Notes: generated by a model not told the origin, from the letters alone. DNA of 64,000 bases from Fulvimarina sp040239565 (GCF_040239565.1 NZ_JBEHWS010000007.1:62001-126000), one strand, 5' to 3'. Counted from the stretch's first letter, positions 16,704 to 25,353 are shown. Made by a program: numbers and translations.

Positions 16704-17042
16704 ATGGCGAAGAAGCTCTTTATCGATCCCGGCCTCCTCAGACATCTCGCCGTGTTGGAACAGCCGACCGAGACGCCGGATGGGATGGGCGGCGCGCGCA
16801 TCGACTGGGTTCCGATCGGATCGGTCTCGATCCATGTCGAGGCGGAGTCTTCGCGGCGTTTCGAGCGGTTCGACCAGGCACAGGCTAACAGGCGACTTCG
16901 GGTTTTGTGTCGAAAGGCCGAGACCGTGGTGCGCGGACGCCGGTTCCGGTTCGATCAGCGCCTGCTTTTTATCGAAACGCTTTACGATCCTGACGAAAGC
17001 GGGCGCTATCTTCTCTGCCTGTGCAGGGAGGAGGTGGCTTGA
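16704..17042 (+). CDS. GTA head-tail stopper/adaptor (g7)
   Basis: A 112-residue beta-rich head-tail adaptor (SPP1 gp16 / PF05521 type). It has the family pattern of an early LEQPTETPDGMGG loop, WVPIGSVSIHVEAESS, and a C-terminal FETLYDPDESGRYLLCLCREE-like strand pair (here LLFIETLYDPDESGRYL). It probably closes the neck before tail attachment. Its TGA stop overlaps a TTG that opens a short further frame. Confidence 0.82.
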   Translation: MAKKLFIDPGLLRHLAVLEQPTETPDGMGGARIDWVPIGSVSIHVEAESSRRFERFDQAQANRRLRVLCRKAETVVRGRRFRFDQRLLFIETLYDPDESGRYLLCLCREEVA

Positions 17043-17260
17043 AGGTTGCCTTCCGGACGAACCTCGATGGCCTGCAGTTACGGCTTTCGACAGCGATCGC
17101 GAGACGTTTGCGCAAGGATCGTGGCGACATATCAGAGGAGGAAGATTTTGGCTCGGACTGGACGCGCGGATTGCCTTCGACATCCGGCTTTAGGGATCAG
17201 GACCTGCGCGCGAATACGTCCGATGATGGCCCGCCTCGCGGAGGACCTACGAAAGTGTGA
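17039..17260 (+). CDS. Small hypothetical frame between GTA g7 and g8, doubtful
   Basis: TTG at 17039 overlaps the g7 stop and opens a 73-codon frame (KVAFRTNLDGLQLRLSTAI at the start, then a charged, Gly/Pro-rich tail). The first 25 residues faintly recall the N-terminus of HK97 gp10-type tail proteins, which often occur here in phages. The rest does not, so it may be a decayed remnant or non-coding. RcGTA has no gene at this place. The following 100 bases to g8 are AT-richer and hold no other frame I can support. Confidence 0.25.
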   Translation: MKVAFRTNLDGLQLRLSTAIARRLRKDRGDISEEEDFGSDWTRGLPSTSGFRDQDLRANTSDDGPPRGGPTKV

Positions 17261-17365
17261 AGACTTTGAGTTAATTTTGTCGTGCACGCGTGATGAAAGC
17301 CGTTCATGATCACAGCATATGAAGGCTTGTGACATGGCGAGAGTTGCTCGGAGGAGATGATAGCC

Positions 17366-17776
17366 TTGGCGCATCCAAGTTCTGAACTGCAGCAATCGAT
17401 CTTCGACGCGCTCACCGGGGATCCGGCGCTGACTGGACTTCTCGGCGGGCCGAAGGTTTTCGATCGCCGGCCCGAGCGGGCGGCGTTTCCCTATCTGACG
17501 CTCGGGCGGACGACGGTGATGGACTGGTCGACCGGGACGGAAGACGGTTCCGAACACATCCTCACCCTGCATGTCTGGGCGAAGGGCGGCGGCAAGCAGG
17601 AGACGTACGAGATCATGGACCGGGTCTCGAAGAAGCTCGACGATGCGAACCTTCCGCTGAAAGGTCACCAGTTGGTCAATCTGCGGCTTCAGTTCGCCGA
17701 AGCGCGGCAGGAGCCCGAGAGCACGACCTATCACGGCATCCTGCGCTTCAGGGCGGTGACCGAACCATTGGCCTGA
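17366..17776 (+). CDS. GTA tail terminator (g8, DUF3168)
   Basis: A 136-residue DUF3168 protein. Family blocks are LQQSIFDALTGDPALTGLLGG near the N-terminus, RAAFPYLTLGRTTVMDWST, HILTLHVWAKGGGKQE and the C-terminal TYHGILRFRAVTEP. It caps the tail tube. I prefer TTG at 17366 (AHPSSELQQ), because GGAGGAG at 17350-17356 is nine bases upstream; ATG at 17357 directly abuts that site and would add three residues. Confidence 0.87.
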   Translation: MAHPSSELQQSIFDALTGDPALTGLLGGPKVFDRRPERAAFPYLTLGRTTVMDWSTGTEDGSEHILTLHVWAKGGGKQETYEIMDRVSKKLDDANLPLKGHQLVNLRLQFAEARQEPESTTYHGILRFRAVTEPLA

Positions 17777-17809
17777 CGGCCCGACTGAACCATCATCCGA
17801 CATTGATCG

Positions 17810-17836
17810 AAAGCGGCTCGCAAGGGCCGCTTTTTT
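17810..17836 (+). terminator. Terminator-like hairpin just upstream of the major tail protein gene
   Basis: An 8-bp stem AAAGCGGC (17810-17817) / GCCGCTTT (17826-17833) with an 8-base loop ends in six T (17831-17836). It ends 30 bases before the g9 start, leaving no room for a separate promoter between. It could be a partial terminator or an mRNA 5'-end stabiliser. Confidence 0.65.
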
Positions 17837-17866
17837 GTTGTCTCCATTCATGAAAGGACCTCGCTG

Positions 17867-18280
17867 ATGGCAGCGCAGAAGGGCAAGGATCTGCTCCTCA
17901 AGATGGACGAGGCCGGCGACGGGAATTTTGCGACCATTGCCGGGCTGAGGGCACGCAAGCTCGCCTTCAACGCCGAAACGGTGGACGTGACAGACACTGA
18001 AAGTGCCGGACGATGGCGCGAGCTTCTCGCGGGCGCCGGCGTACAACGGGCTTCGCTTTCGGGCAGCGGCATCTTCAAGGATGCGGCATCGGACGTGGCG
18101 CTGCGGTCTGCTTTCTTCGAGGGACGGATCGAAGCGTTTCAGGCGGTGATCCCGGATTTCGGGCGCGTGACCGGTCCATTCCAGGTGACAGCGCTCGAAT
18201 ATTCAGGCGAGCACAATGGCGAGCTGACCTTCGACATCGCGATGGAGTCGGCGGGGGTGCTGAGCTTTGCGGCCATCTGA
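17867..18280 (+). CDS. GTA major tail protein (g9, TP901-1 family)
   Basis: A 137-residue major tail tube protein. It starts with AAQKGKDLLLKMDE and has the signature NAETVDVTDTESAGRWRELLAGAGV, ASLSGSGIFKDAASD, and the C-terminal AMESAGVLSF, all as in TIGR02126/TP901-1 family tube proteins. The ATG at 17867 has AAAGGA nine bases upstream. It overlaps the next gene by 14 bases if g10 uses its TTG. Confidence 0.93.
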   Translation: MAAQKGKDLLLKMDEAGDGNFATIAGLRARKLAFNAETVDVTDTESAGRWRELLAGAGVQRASLSGSGIFKDAASDVALRSAFFEGRIEAFQAVIPDFGRVTGPFQVTALEYSGEHNGELTFDIAMESAGVLSFAAI

Positions 18281-18728
18281 CCCGATTTTCACGAACCGGC
18301 GGCGCGGCGAGGTTCCGGCAGTTATCGATGGTGCGGAGCGGCGGTTGTGCCTGACCCTCGGGGCGTTGGCCGAATTGGAATCGGCGTTTCAGGCCGACAA
18401 TCTGGCGGCACTGGCTGCGCGCTTCGATTCCGGGCGGCTTTCGGCGCGGGACCTGATGATCATCATCGCGGCGGGTCTGAGAGGCGGCGGCGAGCCTGTT
18501 TCCGCAGATGAGGTCTCGGCGATGCGGTTCGAGGACGGCGTGGCAGGTGCTGCGCGGATCGCGGTGGAATTGCTGACGGCTGCGTTCGGCGGCGGTGAGC
18601 CGGTGGATGGCGCTCCGGCGAGTGGCGACGGTGACGACGCAAACCCCGTTTCGCCGCGACGGGAGCTCGCCCAGCCGTCGCGGCCTTTCCCTGGGACGAT
18701 GCCCTCCGCTTCGGCTTCGGCGTCCTGA
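18267..18728 (+). CDS. GTA tail assembly chaperone, first frame (g10)
   Basis: A 153-residue GTA tail-chaperone protein. The core GEVPAVIDGAERRLCLTLGALAELESAF and FEDGVAGAARIAVELLTAAFGG matches GTA g10. The last 35 residues are low-complexity and basic, typical of a zero-frame tail beyond a frameshift site. TTG at 18267 gives the family-like MRP start and overlaps g9. The following chaperone domain lies in the -1 frame and has no start codon of its own, so g10 probably serves both as a free protein and as the N-terminal part of a fusion. Confidence 0.85.
   Translation: MRPSDPIFTNRRRGEVPAVIDGAERRLCLTLGALAELESAFQADNLAALAARFDSGRLSARDLMIIIAAGLRGGGEPVSADEVSAMRFEDGVAGAARIAVELLTAAFGGGEPVDGAPASGDGDDANPVSPRRELAQPSRPFPGTMPSASASAS
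18641..18647 (+). other. Candidate programmed -1 ribosomal frameshift heptamer
   Basis: AAACCCC fits X-XXY-YYZ in the g10 frame: codons AAC (18642-18644) and CCC (18645-18647) can both slip back one base. The -1 frame is open from 18635, just after a TGA at 18632-18634, and continues to the TAG at 18869-18871. A GC-rich stretch follows. The shifted product would be about 201 residues. Confidence 0.6.
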
Positions 18729-18871
18729 AGCTCGGCAGTGACGCCTTCTGGTCTTTGACGCCGCGCGAACTGGCCGCGGCCTTTGCCGCCTATGCTCCGA
18801 CCAGGCATGGGTTTGCCCTATCGCAGGGGGATCTCGACGCCCTGATGCGGCGCTTTCCAGACGAAAATTAG
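18647..18871 (+). CDS. GTA tail assembly chaperone, second frame (g10.1), likely made only by -1 frameshift
   Basis: The -1 frame encodes AFPWDDALRFGFGVLKLG, then SDAFWSLTPRELAAAFAAY and a final LDALMRRFPDEN, the conserved body of the small GTA tail assembly chaperone (Rcc01693/DUF2376 type). From the TGA at 18632 up to residue FWS there is no ATG, GTG or TTG in this frame; the first TTG falls inside the conserved domain. Expression must therefore come from g10 by frameshift at 18641-18647, from a rare start codon, or the gene is broken. The intact conserved sequence argues against decay. It is followed by g11 after 12 bases. Confidence 0.75.
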   Translation, partial: RFAATGARPAVAAFPWDDALRFGFGVLKLGSDAFWSLTPRELAAAFAAYAPTRHGFALSQGDLDALMRRFPDEN

Positions 18872-18883
18872 GAAACACAGGCG

Positions 18884-19438
18884 ATGGAAGAGGATGAAAC
18901 CATCCGCGTTCGCATGAGCGCGGACACGGCGGAGCTGACGGCTGCGCTCGACGATCTTTCGCAACGCGCGAGCCAGTTCGGATCGGCTCTGACCGGTGCG
19001 TTGAGGGGCGCTGTCAGCGGCGGCAAGTCACTGGATCAGGTGATGCGGGGACTTGCGAAGCGGATTTCGGACATTGCGCTCGATGCAGCGCTGAAGCCGC
19101 TCGAAAACCTGTTCAGCGGTGCGATCAGCGGTGCGTTGGGTGGCGGTGGCGTGGGGCAGATCATGCCCTTCGCGAAGGGTGGCGTCGTTGCCAGGCCGCA
19201 CTTCTTTTCAAGCGGCGGCGGGCTCGGCGTGATGGGCGAAGCGGGGGCCGAGGCGATCCTGCCGCTGCAACGGGGTGCGGACGGGCGGCTTGGAGTGGCG
19301 GCGCCGGGTGGAAAGGGCGGGGGCGGCACGATCGTCTTCAACGTCTCGACGCCTGATGCCCAGAGCTTTCGAAAGTCGGAAATGCAGATCAACGCTATGT
19401 TGGCGCGGGCGGCTGGTCGCGGCCGGCGAGGGCTTTAG
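18884..19438 (+). CDS. GTA tail tape measure protein (g11), short
   Basis: A 184-residue GTA tape measure protein. It has an N-terminal amphipathic helix (VRMSADTAELTAALDDLSQRAS), a Gly/Ala-rich membrane-like middle (LENLFSGAISGALGGGGVG), then FAKGGVVARPHFF and LGVMGEAGAEAILPL, the hallmark C-terminal block of GTA/lambdoid tape measures. The short length is normal for a GTA with its short tail. ATG at 18884 follows the TAG of the chaperone frame by 12 bases. Confidence 0.88.
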   Translation: MEEDETIRVRMSADTAELTAALDDLSQRASQFGSALTGALRGAVSGGKSLDQVMRGLAKRISDIALDAALKPLENLFSGAISGALGGGGVGQIMPFAKGGVVARPHFFSSGGGLGVMGEAGAEAILPLQRGADGRLGVAAPGGKGGGGTIVFNVSTPDAQSFRKSEMQINAMLARAAGRGRRGL

Positions 19439-19441
19439 GCG

Positions 19442-20077
19442 ATGGGAGCGCAGGCTTTCAGCGAGGAGCGGTTTCCGTTGCGCGTTGCCTTCGGCGCCAG
19501 CGGCGGGCCGGAGCGGCGGGTCGAAATCGTTCGTCTCTCGACGGGATTTGAACACCGCAACCAGCGGACCGCCCATGCGGTGCGCAGATACGATGCCGGA
19601 TCTGGCATCCGCAATCTCGCCGATCTGGCAGAGGTGGTCGCGTTCTTCGAGGCGCGGCGCGGCAAGCTGGTGGGCTTCCGGTTTCGCGATCCGTTCGACT
19701 GGCATTCCGGCGCATTCGGCGCTTCGCCGGGCGCGTTCGACGTGGCGCTCGGAAGAGGCGACGGAGAACGGACGCGGTTCGAGCTCGTGAAGCCCTATGG
19801 GGGAGGGGCCGATATCTATTGGCGGCCGATCGAGAAGGCGGTTCCGGGAAGCCTGCTTGTCGCGGTCGGAGAAAGCGTGATCGGAACCGGCTTTCAGCTG
19901 GAGGAGAGCGGCAGTGCGGTCGTCTTCGATGTGCCGCCGGCTGACGGTTCGCTCGTCCAGGCGGGCTTTGCCTTCGATGTGCCGGTGCGCTTCGACATGA
20001 ACCAGCTTTCGGTGAACGTGACGGCGTTCGAGGCCGGTGAAATCCCCTCCATTCCACTCGTGGAGATCCGACCATGA
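19442..20077 (+). CDS. GTA distal tail protein (g12, DUF2460)
   Basis: A 211-residue DUF2460/TIGR02217 protein. Family features are the early FPLRVAFGASGGPERRVEIV, the RYDAGSGIRNLADLAEVVAFFEAR block, FRFRDPFDWHS and a C-terminal DVPVRFDMNQLSVN. It forms the ring at the end of the tail tube that attaches the baseplate hub. ATG at 19442 comes three bases after the g11 stop. Confidence 0.92.
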   Translation: MGAQAFSEERFPLRVAFGASGGPERRVEIVRLSTGFEHRNQRTAHAVRRYDAGSGIRNLADLAEVVAFFEARRGKLVGFRFRDPFDWHSGAFGASPGAFDVALGRGDGERTRFELVKPYGGGADIYWRPIEKAVPGSLLVAVGESVIGTGFQLEESGSAVVFDVPPADGSLVQAGFAFDVPVRFDMNQLSVNVTAFEAGEIPSIPLVEIRP

Positions 20078-20967
20078 AGCAGTTCCCGGCTGCTCTGACG
20101 ACTGCACTGGAAGGGCCAGTCACGACACTCGCCGAATGCTGGCGCATCACGCGAAAGGATGGCGTCGTGCTCGGCTTCACCGACCACGATGCCGATCTAG
20201 AATTCGACGGGACCCGCTTCGAGGCGCGGACCGGACTGACCGCGAGCGAGGCGGAGAGCGAACTCGGCCTTGCGAGCGGGACACGTGAAGTCGCGGGGGC
20301 GTTGAGTTCGGCGCGGATCGAGGAAGCCGATATCGCGGCGGGACGATATGACGGCGCGAAGGTCGAGACATTTCTGGTCGACTGGACGAACCCAGTCGCG
20401 GCGCACGCGCGGACCGACGTCCTCTCAGTCGGCGAGATCACGCGCGGCGATCTCGCCTTTACCGTCGAGCTGCGCTCGCGGATCGCCGATCTCGACCGGG
20501 TGCGCGGGCGGCTTTACCGGCGGCAATGCGATGCCTCGCTGGGGGATCAACGGTGTGGGCTCGATCTTTCGGGACTGGGCCTCAAGAACGCTGGTACGGT
20601 CGTCGAACAGGGCGAGAGTTCGGTGACGGTGGCTCTGTCCGCAGGGGTGGCGCACGAGCGCTATCGGTATGGGAATGTGGTCTTCCAGAGCGGCCGGGCG
20701 GCCGGCGTCAAGGCCAAGATCGCCTATGCCGAGGACGAAGTCGATGGGCTGGTTCGGCTGGTTTTGACGCAGCCTCTGCCCGTCGCGCCAAGTAAGGGCG
20801 ATCGCGTCGAGGTCGCACAGGGATGCGACAAGCGCTTCGCGACCTGCCGGGATCGGTTCGCCAATCAGGAGAACTTTCGAGGCTTTCCGCATCTGCCGGG
20901 CGGGGATTCCGCGCTTGGCGTCGCAAAGGCGATCGGCGGCCACGACGGACGTCCGCTGGTTCCATGA
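20074..20967 (+). CDS. GTA baseplate hub protein (g13, DUF2163)
   Basis: A 297-residue DUF2163 protein. It has LAECWRITRKDGVVLGFTDHDADL near residue 20, VDWTNPVAAHA, GEITRGDLAFTVELRS, the Cys-rich RRQCDASLGDQRCGLDL and the C-terminal GCDKRFATCRDRFANQENFRGFPHLPG. In the RcGTA particle this protein coordinates an iron-sulfur cluster, and the paired Cys here are intact. ATG overlaps the g12 stop by four bases. Confidence 0.94.
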   Translation: MKQFPAALTTALEGPVTTLAECWRITRKDGVVLGFTDHDADLEFDGTRFEARTGLTASEAESELGLASGTREVAGALSSARIEEADIAAGRYDGAKVETFLVDWTNPVAAHARTDVLSVGEITRGDLAFTVELRSRIADLDRVRGRLYRRQCDASLGDQRCGLDLSGLGLKNAGTVVEQGESSVTVALSAGVAHERYRYGNVVFQSGRAAGVKAKIAYAEDEVDGLVRLVLTQPLPVAPSKGDRVEVAQGCDKRFATCRDRFANQENFRGFPHLPGGDSALGVAKAIGGHDGRPLVP

Positions 20968-21425
20968 GCACTTCGACGAATGCGGCCGAAAACGCCTTCC
21001 GCGTCCGCGTGGTGGGTTTGGCTGAAACATGGCTCGGAACGCCTTACCGCCATCAGGGGAGCCGAAAAGGCGTCGGTTGCGACTGCCTGGGTCTCATACG
21101 CGGGGTCTGGCGGGAGCTTCATGGCGAAGAGCCCGAAGTGCCTGCGCCTTATGCGATGGACTGGGTTCTCGATCGCACGGGCGAGCGGCTGCTCGATGCC
21201 GCAAGAAGGCATCTGATTGCGAGCCCGCTTGCGCACCCGGAGCTGGGATCGGTGGTACTCTTCCGCTGGCGACAGCGACTGCCGGCCAGCCATTGCGGGA
21301 TCGTCGATGGCCGGGGGCGGCTGATCCACGCCTACGAGGGCAGCGCGGTCGTCAGATCCGCGATGCCGGAGGCCTGGCTGCGGCGCGTGGCCGGAATTTT
21401 CCATTTTCCAGAATGCGTGAGGTGA
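20964..21425 (+). CDS. GTA NlpC/P60-type cell-wall peptidase (g14)
   Basis: A 153-residue tail-tip peptidoglycan peptidase. The catalytic Cys lies in GVGCDCLGLIRGVWRE near residue 48, and the His in ASHCGIVDGRGRLIHAYEG. It is thought to open the recipient (or donor) wall during DNA transfer. ATG at 20964 overlaps the g13 TGA; a longer in-frame start at 20823 would read through g13 sequence and is rejected. It is followed by the megatron gene after seven bases. Confidence 0.92.
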   Translation: MSTSTNAAENAFRVRVVGLAETWLGTPYRHQGSRKGVGCDCLGLIRGVWRELHGEEPEVPAPYAMDWVLDRTGERLLDAARRHLIASPLAHPELGSVVLFRWRQRLPASHCGIVDGRGRLIHAYEGSAVVRSAMPEAWLRRVAGIFHFPECVR

Positions 21426-21432
21426 ACGGCCG

Positions 21433-24400
21433 ATGGCGACGCTTCTTCTCCAGACGGCGGGCTCCTTTATTGGCGGCGGGATCGGCGGTCCTATCGGTGC
21501 GATACTCGGCCGTGCGGCGGGTGCGCTCGCCGGCTCGGTGATCGACGGTGCGCTCTTTGGAAAGACCGAGAAACGCGAAGGGCCGCGTCTCGACGCGGTG
21601 CGCTTCATGCAGGCCGACGAGGGCGGCGGCGTCCCGCGGGTCTATGGAACTGCGCGTATTGCCGGGCAGGTGATCTGGGGGACGCGGTTCGAGGAAGATA
21701 TCGATACCGAACGGCATGGCGGCAAGGGCGGGCCGCCGAGCGTCGAGGTGACGACCTACAGCTATTTCGGCAATTTCGCGGTGGGGCTTTGCGAGGGACC
21801 GATCGCCGGGATACGCCGCATCTGGGCCGATGGCGAGGAGATCGACCAGACTCGCCATGACATCCGATTGTATCGCGGCCACGAAAGCCAGGAACCCGAT
21901 CCGCTGATCGAGGCAAAGCAAGGTGGGGGCAATGCGCCGGCCTATCGCGGGATTGCCTATCTGGTCTTCGAGCGGCTGCCGCTGGAGCGCTGGGGCAATC
22001 GCATTCCGCAGATATCCTGTGAGGTGCTGCGACCCGTCGGCGACCTGGAAAACCGGATCGAGGCGATCACGATCATTCCCGGCGCGACGGAGCACGGCGT
22101 CGACCCGGAACCGGTGCGCGAAGAGATTGGCGAAGGAGAGGACCGCATCCTCAACCGGAACGTCGCCTTCGGCGAAAGTGATTGGACGGCCTCGATCGAC
22201 GAGATGGACCGGCTTCTGCCGCAGCTATCCCGCGCCGCGCTGGTGGTCGCCTGGTTCGGGGACGATTTGCGAGCAGGCCATTGCGAGATCATGCCCGGCG
22301 TCGAAATTCGCGAGCGCAAGGAGGACGAGGACTGGCTCGTCGGCGATGTCGATCGATCGGAGGCGCGGCTGGTTTCGCGGATCGACGGGTCTCCGGCTTA
22401 TGGCGGGACACCGAGCGATCGGGGTGTCGTACGGGCGATCGAGGATCTGCGGGATCGCGGTCTTGCGGTCACTTATTACCCGTTCCTTTTGATGGACGTG
22501 CCGCCGGTTAACGAGCTTCCCGATCCATACGGCGGAACCGAACAGGCGGCGTTTCCGTGGCGCGGGCGCATGACGCTCGATCTGGCGGAGGGACTTGCTG
22601 GAAGCGCCGACAAGACGGCGGCTGCGCGGAGCGACATCGAACGGTTCGTCGGTACGGCCTCGCGGCACGATTTCGCCTGGGAGGGCGACCGGCTGCGCTA
22701 TTTCGGGCCGAACGAATGGTCCTATCGCCGGATGATTTTCCACCAGGCACATATAGCGGATCGCGGCGGTGCCGCCGCTTTCGTCATCGGTTCGGAGATG
22801 CGCGGGCTGACCCGTATCCGCGACGAGACAGGGCGCTTTCCGTTCGTTGAGGCGCTGATCGCGATCGCCGCGGAAATCAAGGCGATGATGCCCGGCCGGA
22901 TCGTCACTTATGCGGCTGATTGGAGCGAATATGCCTGTTACCGGCCGGCGGACGGGACGAGCGAGATCCATTTCAATCTCGATTCGCTCTGGGCGTCGGA
23001 CGCGATCGACGTGGTCGGGATCGACAATTACCTGCCCCTGTCCGACTGGCGGGGCGAGGGCGAACCGGGGGCGGAGACGCCTTCGCAATATGATCGCCAA
23101 GCGCTTGCCGAGGATCTCGCCAGCGGGGAATGGTACGACTGGTATTATGCGACGAATATTGACCGGCAGGCAGGCATCAGGACGCCGATCTCCGATGGCG
23201 CTGTCGGCAAGCCTTTCGTCTATCGCGATAAGGACATCCGAGGTTGGTGGTCGAAGCCCCATTATGACCGGGCGAACGGTGTCGAGACCGGCGCGGCATC
23301 TCCCTGGGTGCCGATGTCGAAGCCGATCTGGTTCACCGAACTCGGCTGCCCTGCGATCGATCGCGGCAGCAACCAGCCGAATGTCTTCGTCGATCCGAAG
23401 TCTTCGGAGAGCTTCACGCCCTATCATAGCCGTGGCTTTCGTGACGATCTCGCGCAGCGGCGGTTTCTGGAGGCTTCGCTCAAGGGCTGGAGCGAGGGCG
23501 TCGGGCTGCTCGGAGCCTCGCTGAACCCGATTTCGCCGCTCTATGGCGGCCCGATGGTCGATCCGGGTGCCATTCATGTCTGGACTTGGGATGCGCGGCC
23601 CTATCCGGCGTTTCCGCAGCGTACCGACCTCTGGACGGATGGCACGAACTGGCGGCTTGGCCATTGGCTGAACGGGCGGCTCGCCAATGCACCAGCCGAT
23701 GCGCTGGTTGCTGCTATTCTCCAGGATCACGGCATTGCCGATTTCGATGTCTCGGCCTTGGAGGCGATGCTGGACGGCTATATCGTAGACGGACCGCGCA
23801 CAGCGCGAGAGGAGATCGAGACGATTCTCTCGTTGATCGGTGCCGTTGCCGTCTGTTCGGATGGCGTACTCAGTTTCCGCTCGCTATCGTGCAAGGTCGG
23901 CGATCACAGGATCGAGGCCCTGGTCGACGGGGATGGTCCGTTGGTCGAAAAGCGGCGCGGCGACGCGGGCGAGCCGCCCGACGAAATAGCCATCCGCTAT
24001 CTCGACCCGGATCGGGTCTATCAGCCGGGCACTTCGACAGCGGCAAGGGATGGCGTTCTGACACCGCGTACGGGCGTTTCGAGCTTCCCGGCGGTTCTCA
24101 ATACGGAGCTGGCCGAGCGCTATGCGGCGAGGCTGATGGCGGAGAGCGGACCGGCGCGCGAAGAGATGCGCTTCGCCCTTGCGCCCAACCAAGCGGCGGT
24201 CGAGCCCGGAGACGTTCTGACGGTCGATGGGCGAGAGGGCCGCTGGCTGACGATGCGGATCGAGAGCGGAGACGAGCGCCGGATCGAAGCGCGGCGGCTT
24301 GATCCGACCGAGGCTGTCGGCTCCGGTGTGGGACGATCCGCGGAAGGCGTCGTCGTTCCAAAACCGCCTGAAATTGCATCCCGGCCAGCCTATGGTCTTC

Positions 24401-25326
24401 TCGATCTGCCTATATTGCCAGGTCGGAATTCGGGTGGTGCTTCGGTCGCTCTTCACGCAAAACCCTGGATGCCGTTCGTCGTTTTTGCCGGCAGCAGCGA
24501 GGGCCGGCTGACGCGGCGTTCCGTTGTCGATGTCCCAGCCGTGATCGGCCGTCTGACCGAAGGCTTCGCGGCCGGTGCCTTCGGCGTGATCGATCATGCT
24601 GCGAGGCTGACGGTTCGGCTTGCTCGCGGCACTCTGTCGTCAGTCACGCTCGACAGTCTTTTGGCGGGCGAGAACGCCGCCGCCGTGACGACCGAAGATG
24701 GGCTCCTCGAAATTCTTCAGTTTTTGGACGCCGAGGAAGTTGCGCCTGGCGTTTTCAGGCTTGGCGGTTTTCTGCGCGGTCAGGCCGGCACGGAGGGAGC
24801 CGCGCTCCTTCCGTTTCCGACCGGCTCGCGTTTCGTCCTTCTGAATGAGGCGGTGCGCTCCCTCGACTTCGACACCAGCGAGATCGGGCGGACCCTACAG
24901 ATCAGGCTCGCGCCCGCGGGTCGGCCAGTCGACGACCCAGCGGTGATCGAGACGAGCGCGGACATGGGGCTTCGATCGGTCAAACCCTATTCGCCCGTTC
25001 ATCTCAGCGGATGTTTCGAAGCGAACGGCGATTGCCGGCTCGGATGGATACGGCGCACACGGATCGGCGGCGACAGCTGGGAGGCCGAGGAGGTGCCACT
25101 CGGGGAAGACCGTGAACTCTACCGATTGGCCATCGCTCCGGCCGATGCATCGGCGCCGGTGTTCACGACCGATGTGGCGAGCGCCGAATTCCTGTTCGAT
25201 CGGGATCGGCAGATCGATGCCTTCGGCGCGCTCAAGTCCGGGCTTGCCGTGAGCGTTGCGCAGGTTTCGCCGGTATGGGGCTCGGGCGACCCTGCCTCCA
25301 GGACGTTCGAGCGTCCTAAAACTTGA
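21433..25326 (+). CDS. GTA megatron, baseplate/host-recognition protein (g15)
   Basis: A 1297-residue tail-tip protein, the largest in the window. The N-terminus is Gly-rich and membrane-like (GSFIGGGIGGPIGAILGRAAGALAG), followed by the baseplate domain. A TIM-barrel glycosidase-like domain lies at about residues 430-730 (FVIGSEMRGLTRIRD, TYAADWSEY, WFTELGCPAIDRGSNQPNVF). A phage-tail_3 domain comes at about residues 765-930, and a beta-rich receptor-binding C-terminus follows. It is intact over the whole length, which argues that the GTA is still under selection. Confidence 0.95.
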   Translation: MATLLLQTAGSFIGGGIGGPIGAILGRAAGALAGSVIDGALFGKTEKREGPRLDAVRFMQADEGGGVPRVYGTARIAGQVIWGTRFEEDIDTERHGGKGGPPSVEVTTYSYFGNFAVGLCEGPIAGIRRIWADGEEIDQTRHDIRLYRGHESQEPDPLIEAKQGGGNAPAYRGIAYLVFERLPLERWGNRIPQISCEVLRPVGDLENRIEAITIIPGATEHGVDPEPVREEIGEGEDRILNRNVAFGESDWTASIDEMDRLLPQLSRAALVVAWFGDDLRAGHCEIMPGVEIRERKEDEDWLVGDVDRSEARLVSRIDGSPAYGGTPSDRGVVRAIEDLRDRGLAVTYYPFLLMDVPPVNELPDPYGGTEQAAFPWRGRMTLDLAEGLAGSADKTAAARSDIERFVGTASRHDFAWEGDRLRYFGPNEWSYRRMIFHQAHIADRGGAAAFVIGSEMRGLTRIRDETGRFPFVEALIAIAAEIKAMMPGRIVTYAADWSEYACYRPADGTSEIHFNLDSLWASDAIDVVGIDNYLPLSDWRGEGEPGAETPSQYDRQALAEDLASGEWYDWYYATNIDRQAGIRTPISDGAVGKPFVYRDKDIRGWWSKPHYDRANGVETGAASPWVPMSKPIWFTELGCPAIDRGSNQPNVFVDPKSSESFTPYHSRGFRDDLAQRRFLEASLKGWSEGVGLLGASLNPISPLYGGPMVDPGAIHVWTWDARPYPAFPQRTDLWTDGTNWRLGHWLNGRLANAPADALVAAILQDHGIADFDVSALEAMLDGYIVDGPRTAREEIETILSLIGAVAVCSDGVLSFRSLSCKVGDHRIEALVDGDGPLVEKRRGDAGEPPDEIAIRYLDPDRVYQPGTSTAARDGVLTPRTGVSSFPAVLNTELAERYAARLMAESGPAREEMRFALAPNQAAVEPGDVLTVDGREGRWLTMRIESGDERRIEARRLDPTEAVGSGVGRSAEGVVVPKPPEIASRPAYGLLDLPILPGRNSGGASVALHAKPWMPFVVFAGSSEGRLTRRSVVDVPAVIGRLTEGFAAGAFGVIDHAARLTVRLARGTLSSVTLDSLLAGENAAAVTTEDGLLEILQFLDAEEVAPGVFRLGGFLRGQAGTEGAALLPFPTGSRFVLLNEAVRSLDFDTSEIGRTLQIRLAPAGRPVDDPAVIETSADMGLRSVKPYSPVHLSGCFEANGDCRLGWIRRTRIGGDSWEAEEVPLGEDRELYRLAIAPADASAPVFTTDVASAEFLFDRDRQIDAFGALKSGLAVSVAQVSPVWGSGDPASRTFERPKT

Positions 25327-25353
25327 CCTCAACCACCAGGAAAGGCGTAAGTC

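Noticed and set aside
22225..23730. 501-codon minus-strand frame opposite the megatron
   Set aside because: Antisense shadow within an intact GTA gene.
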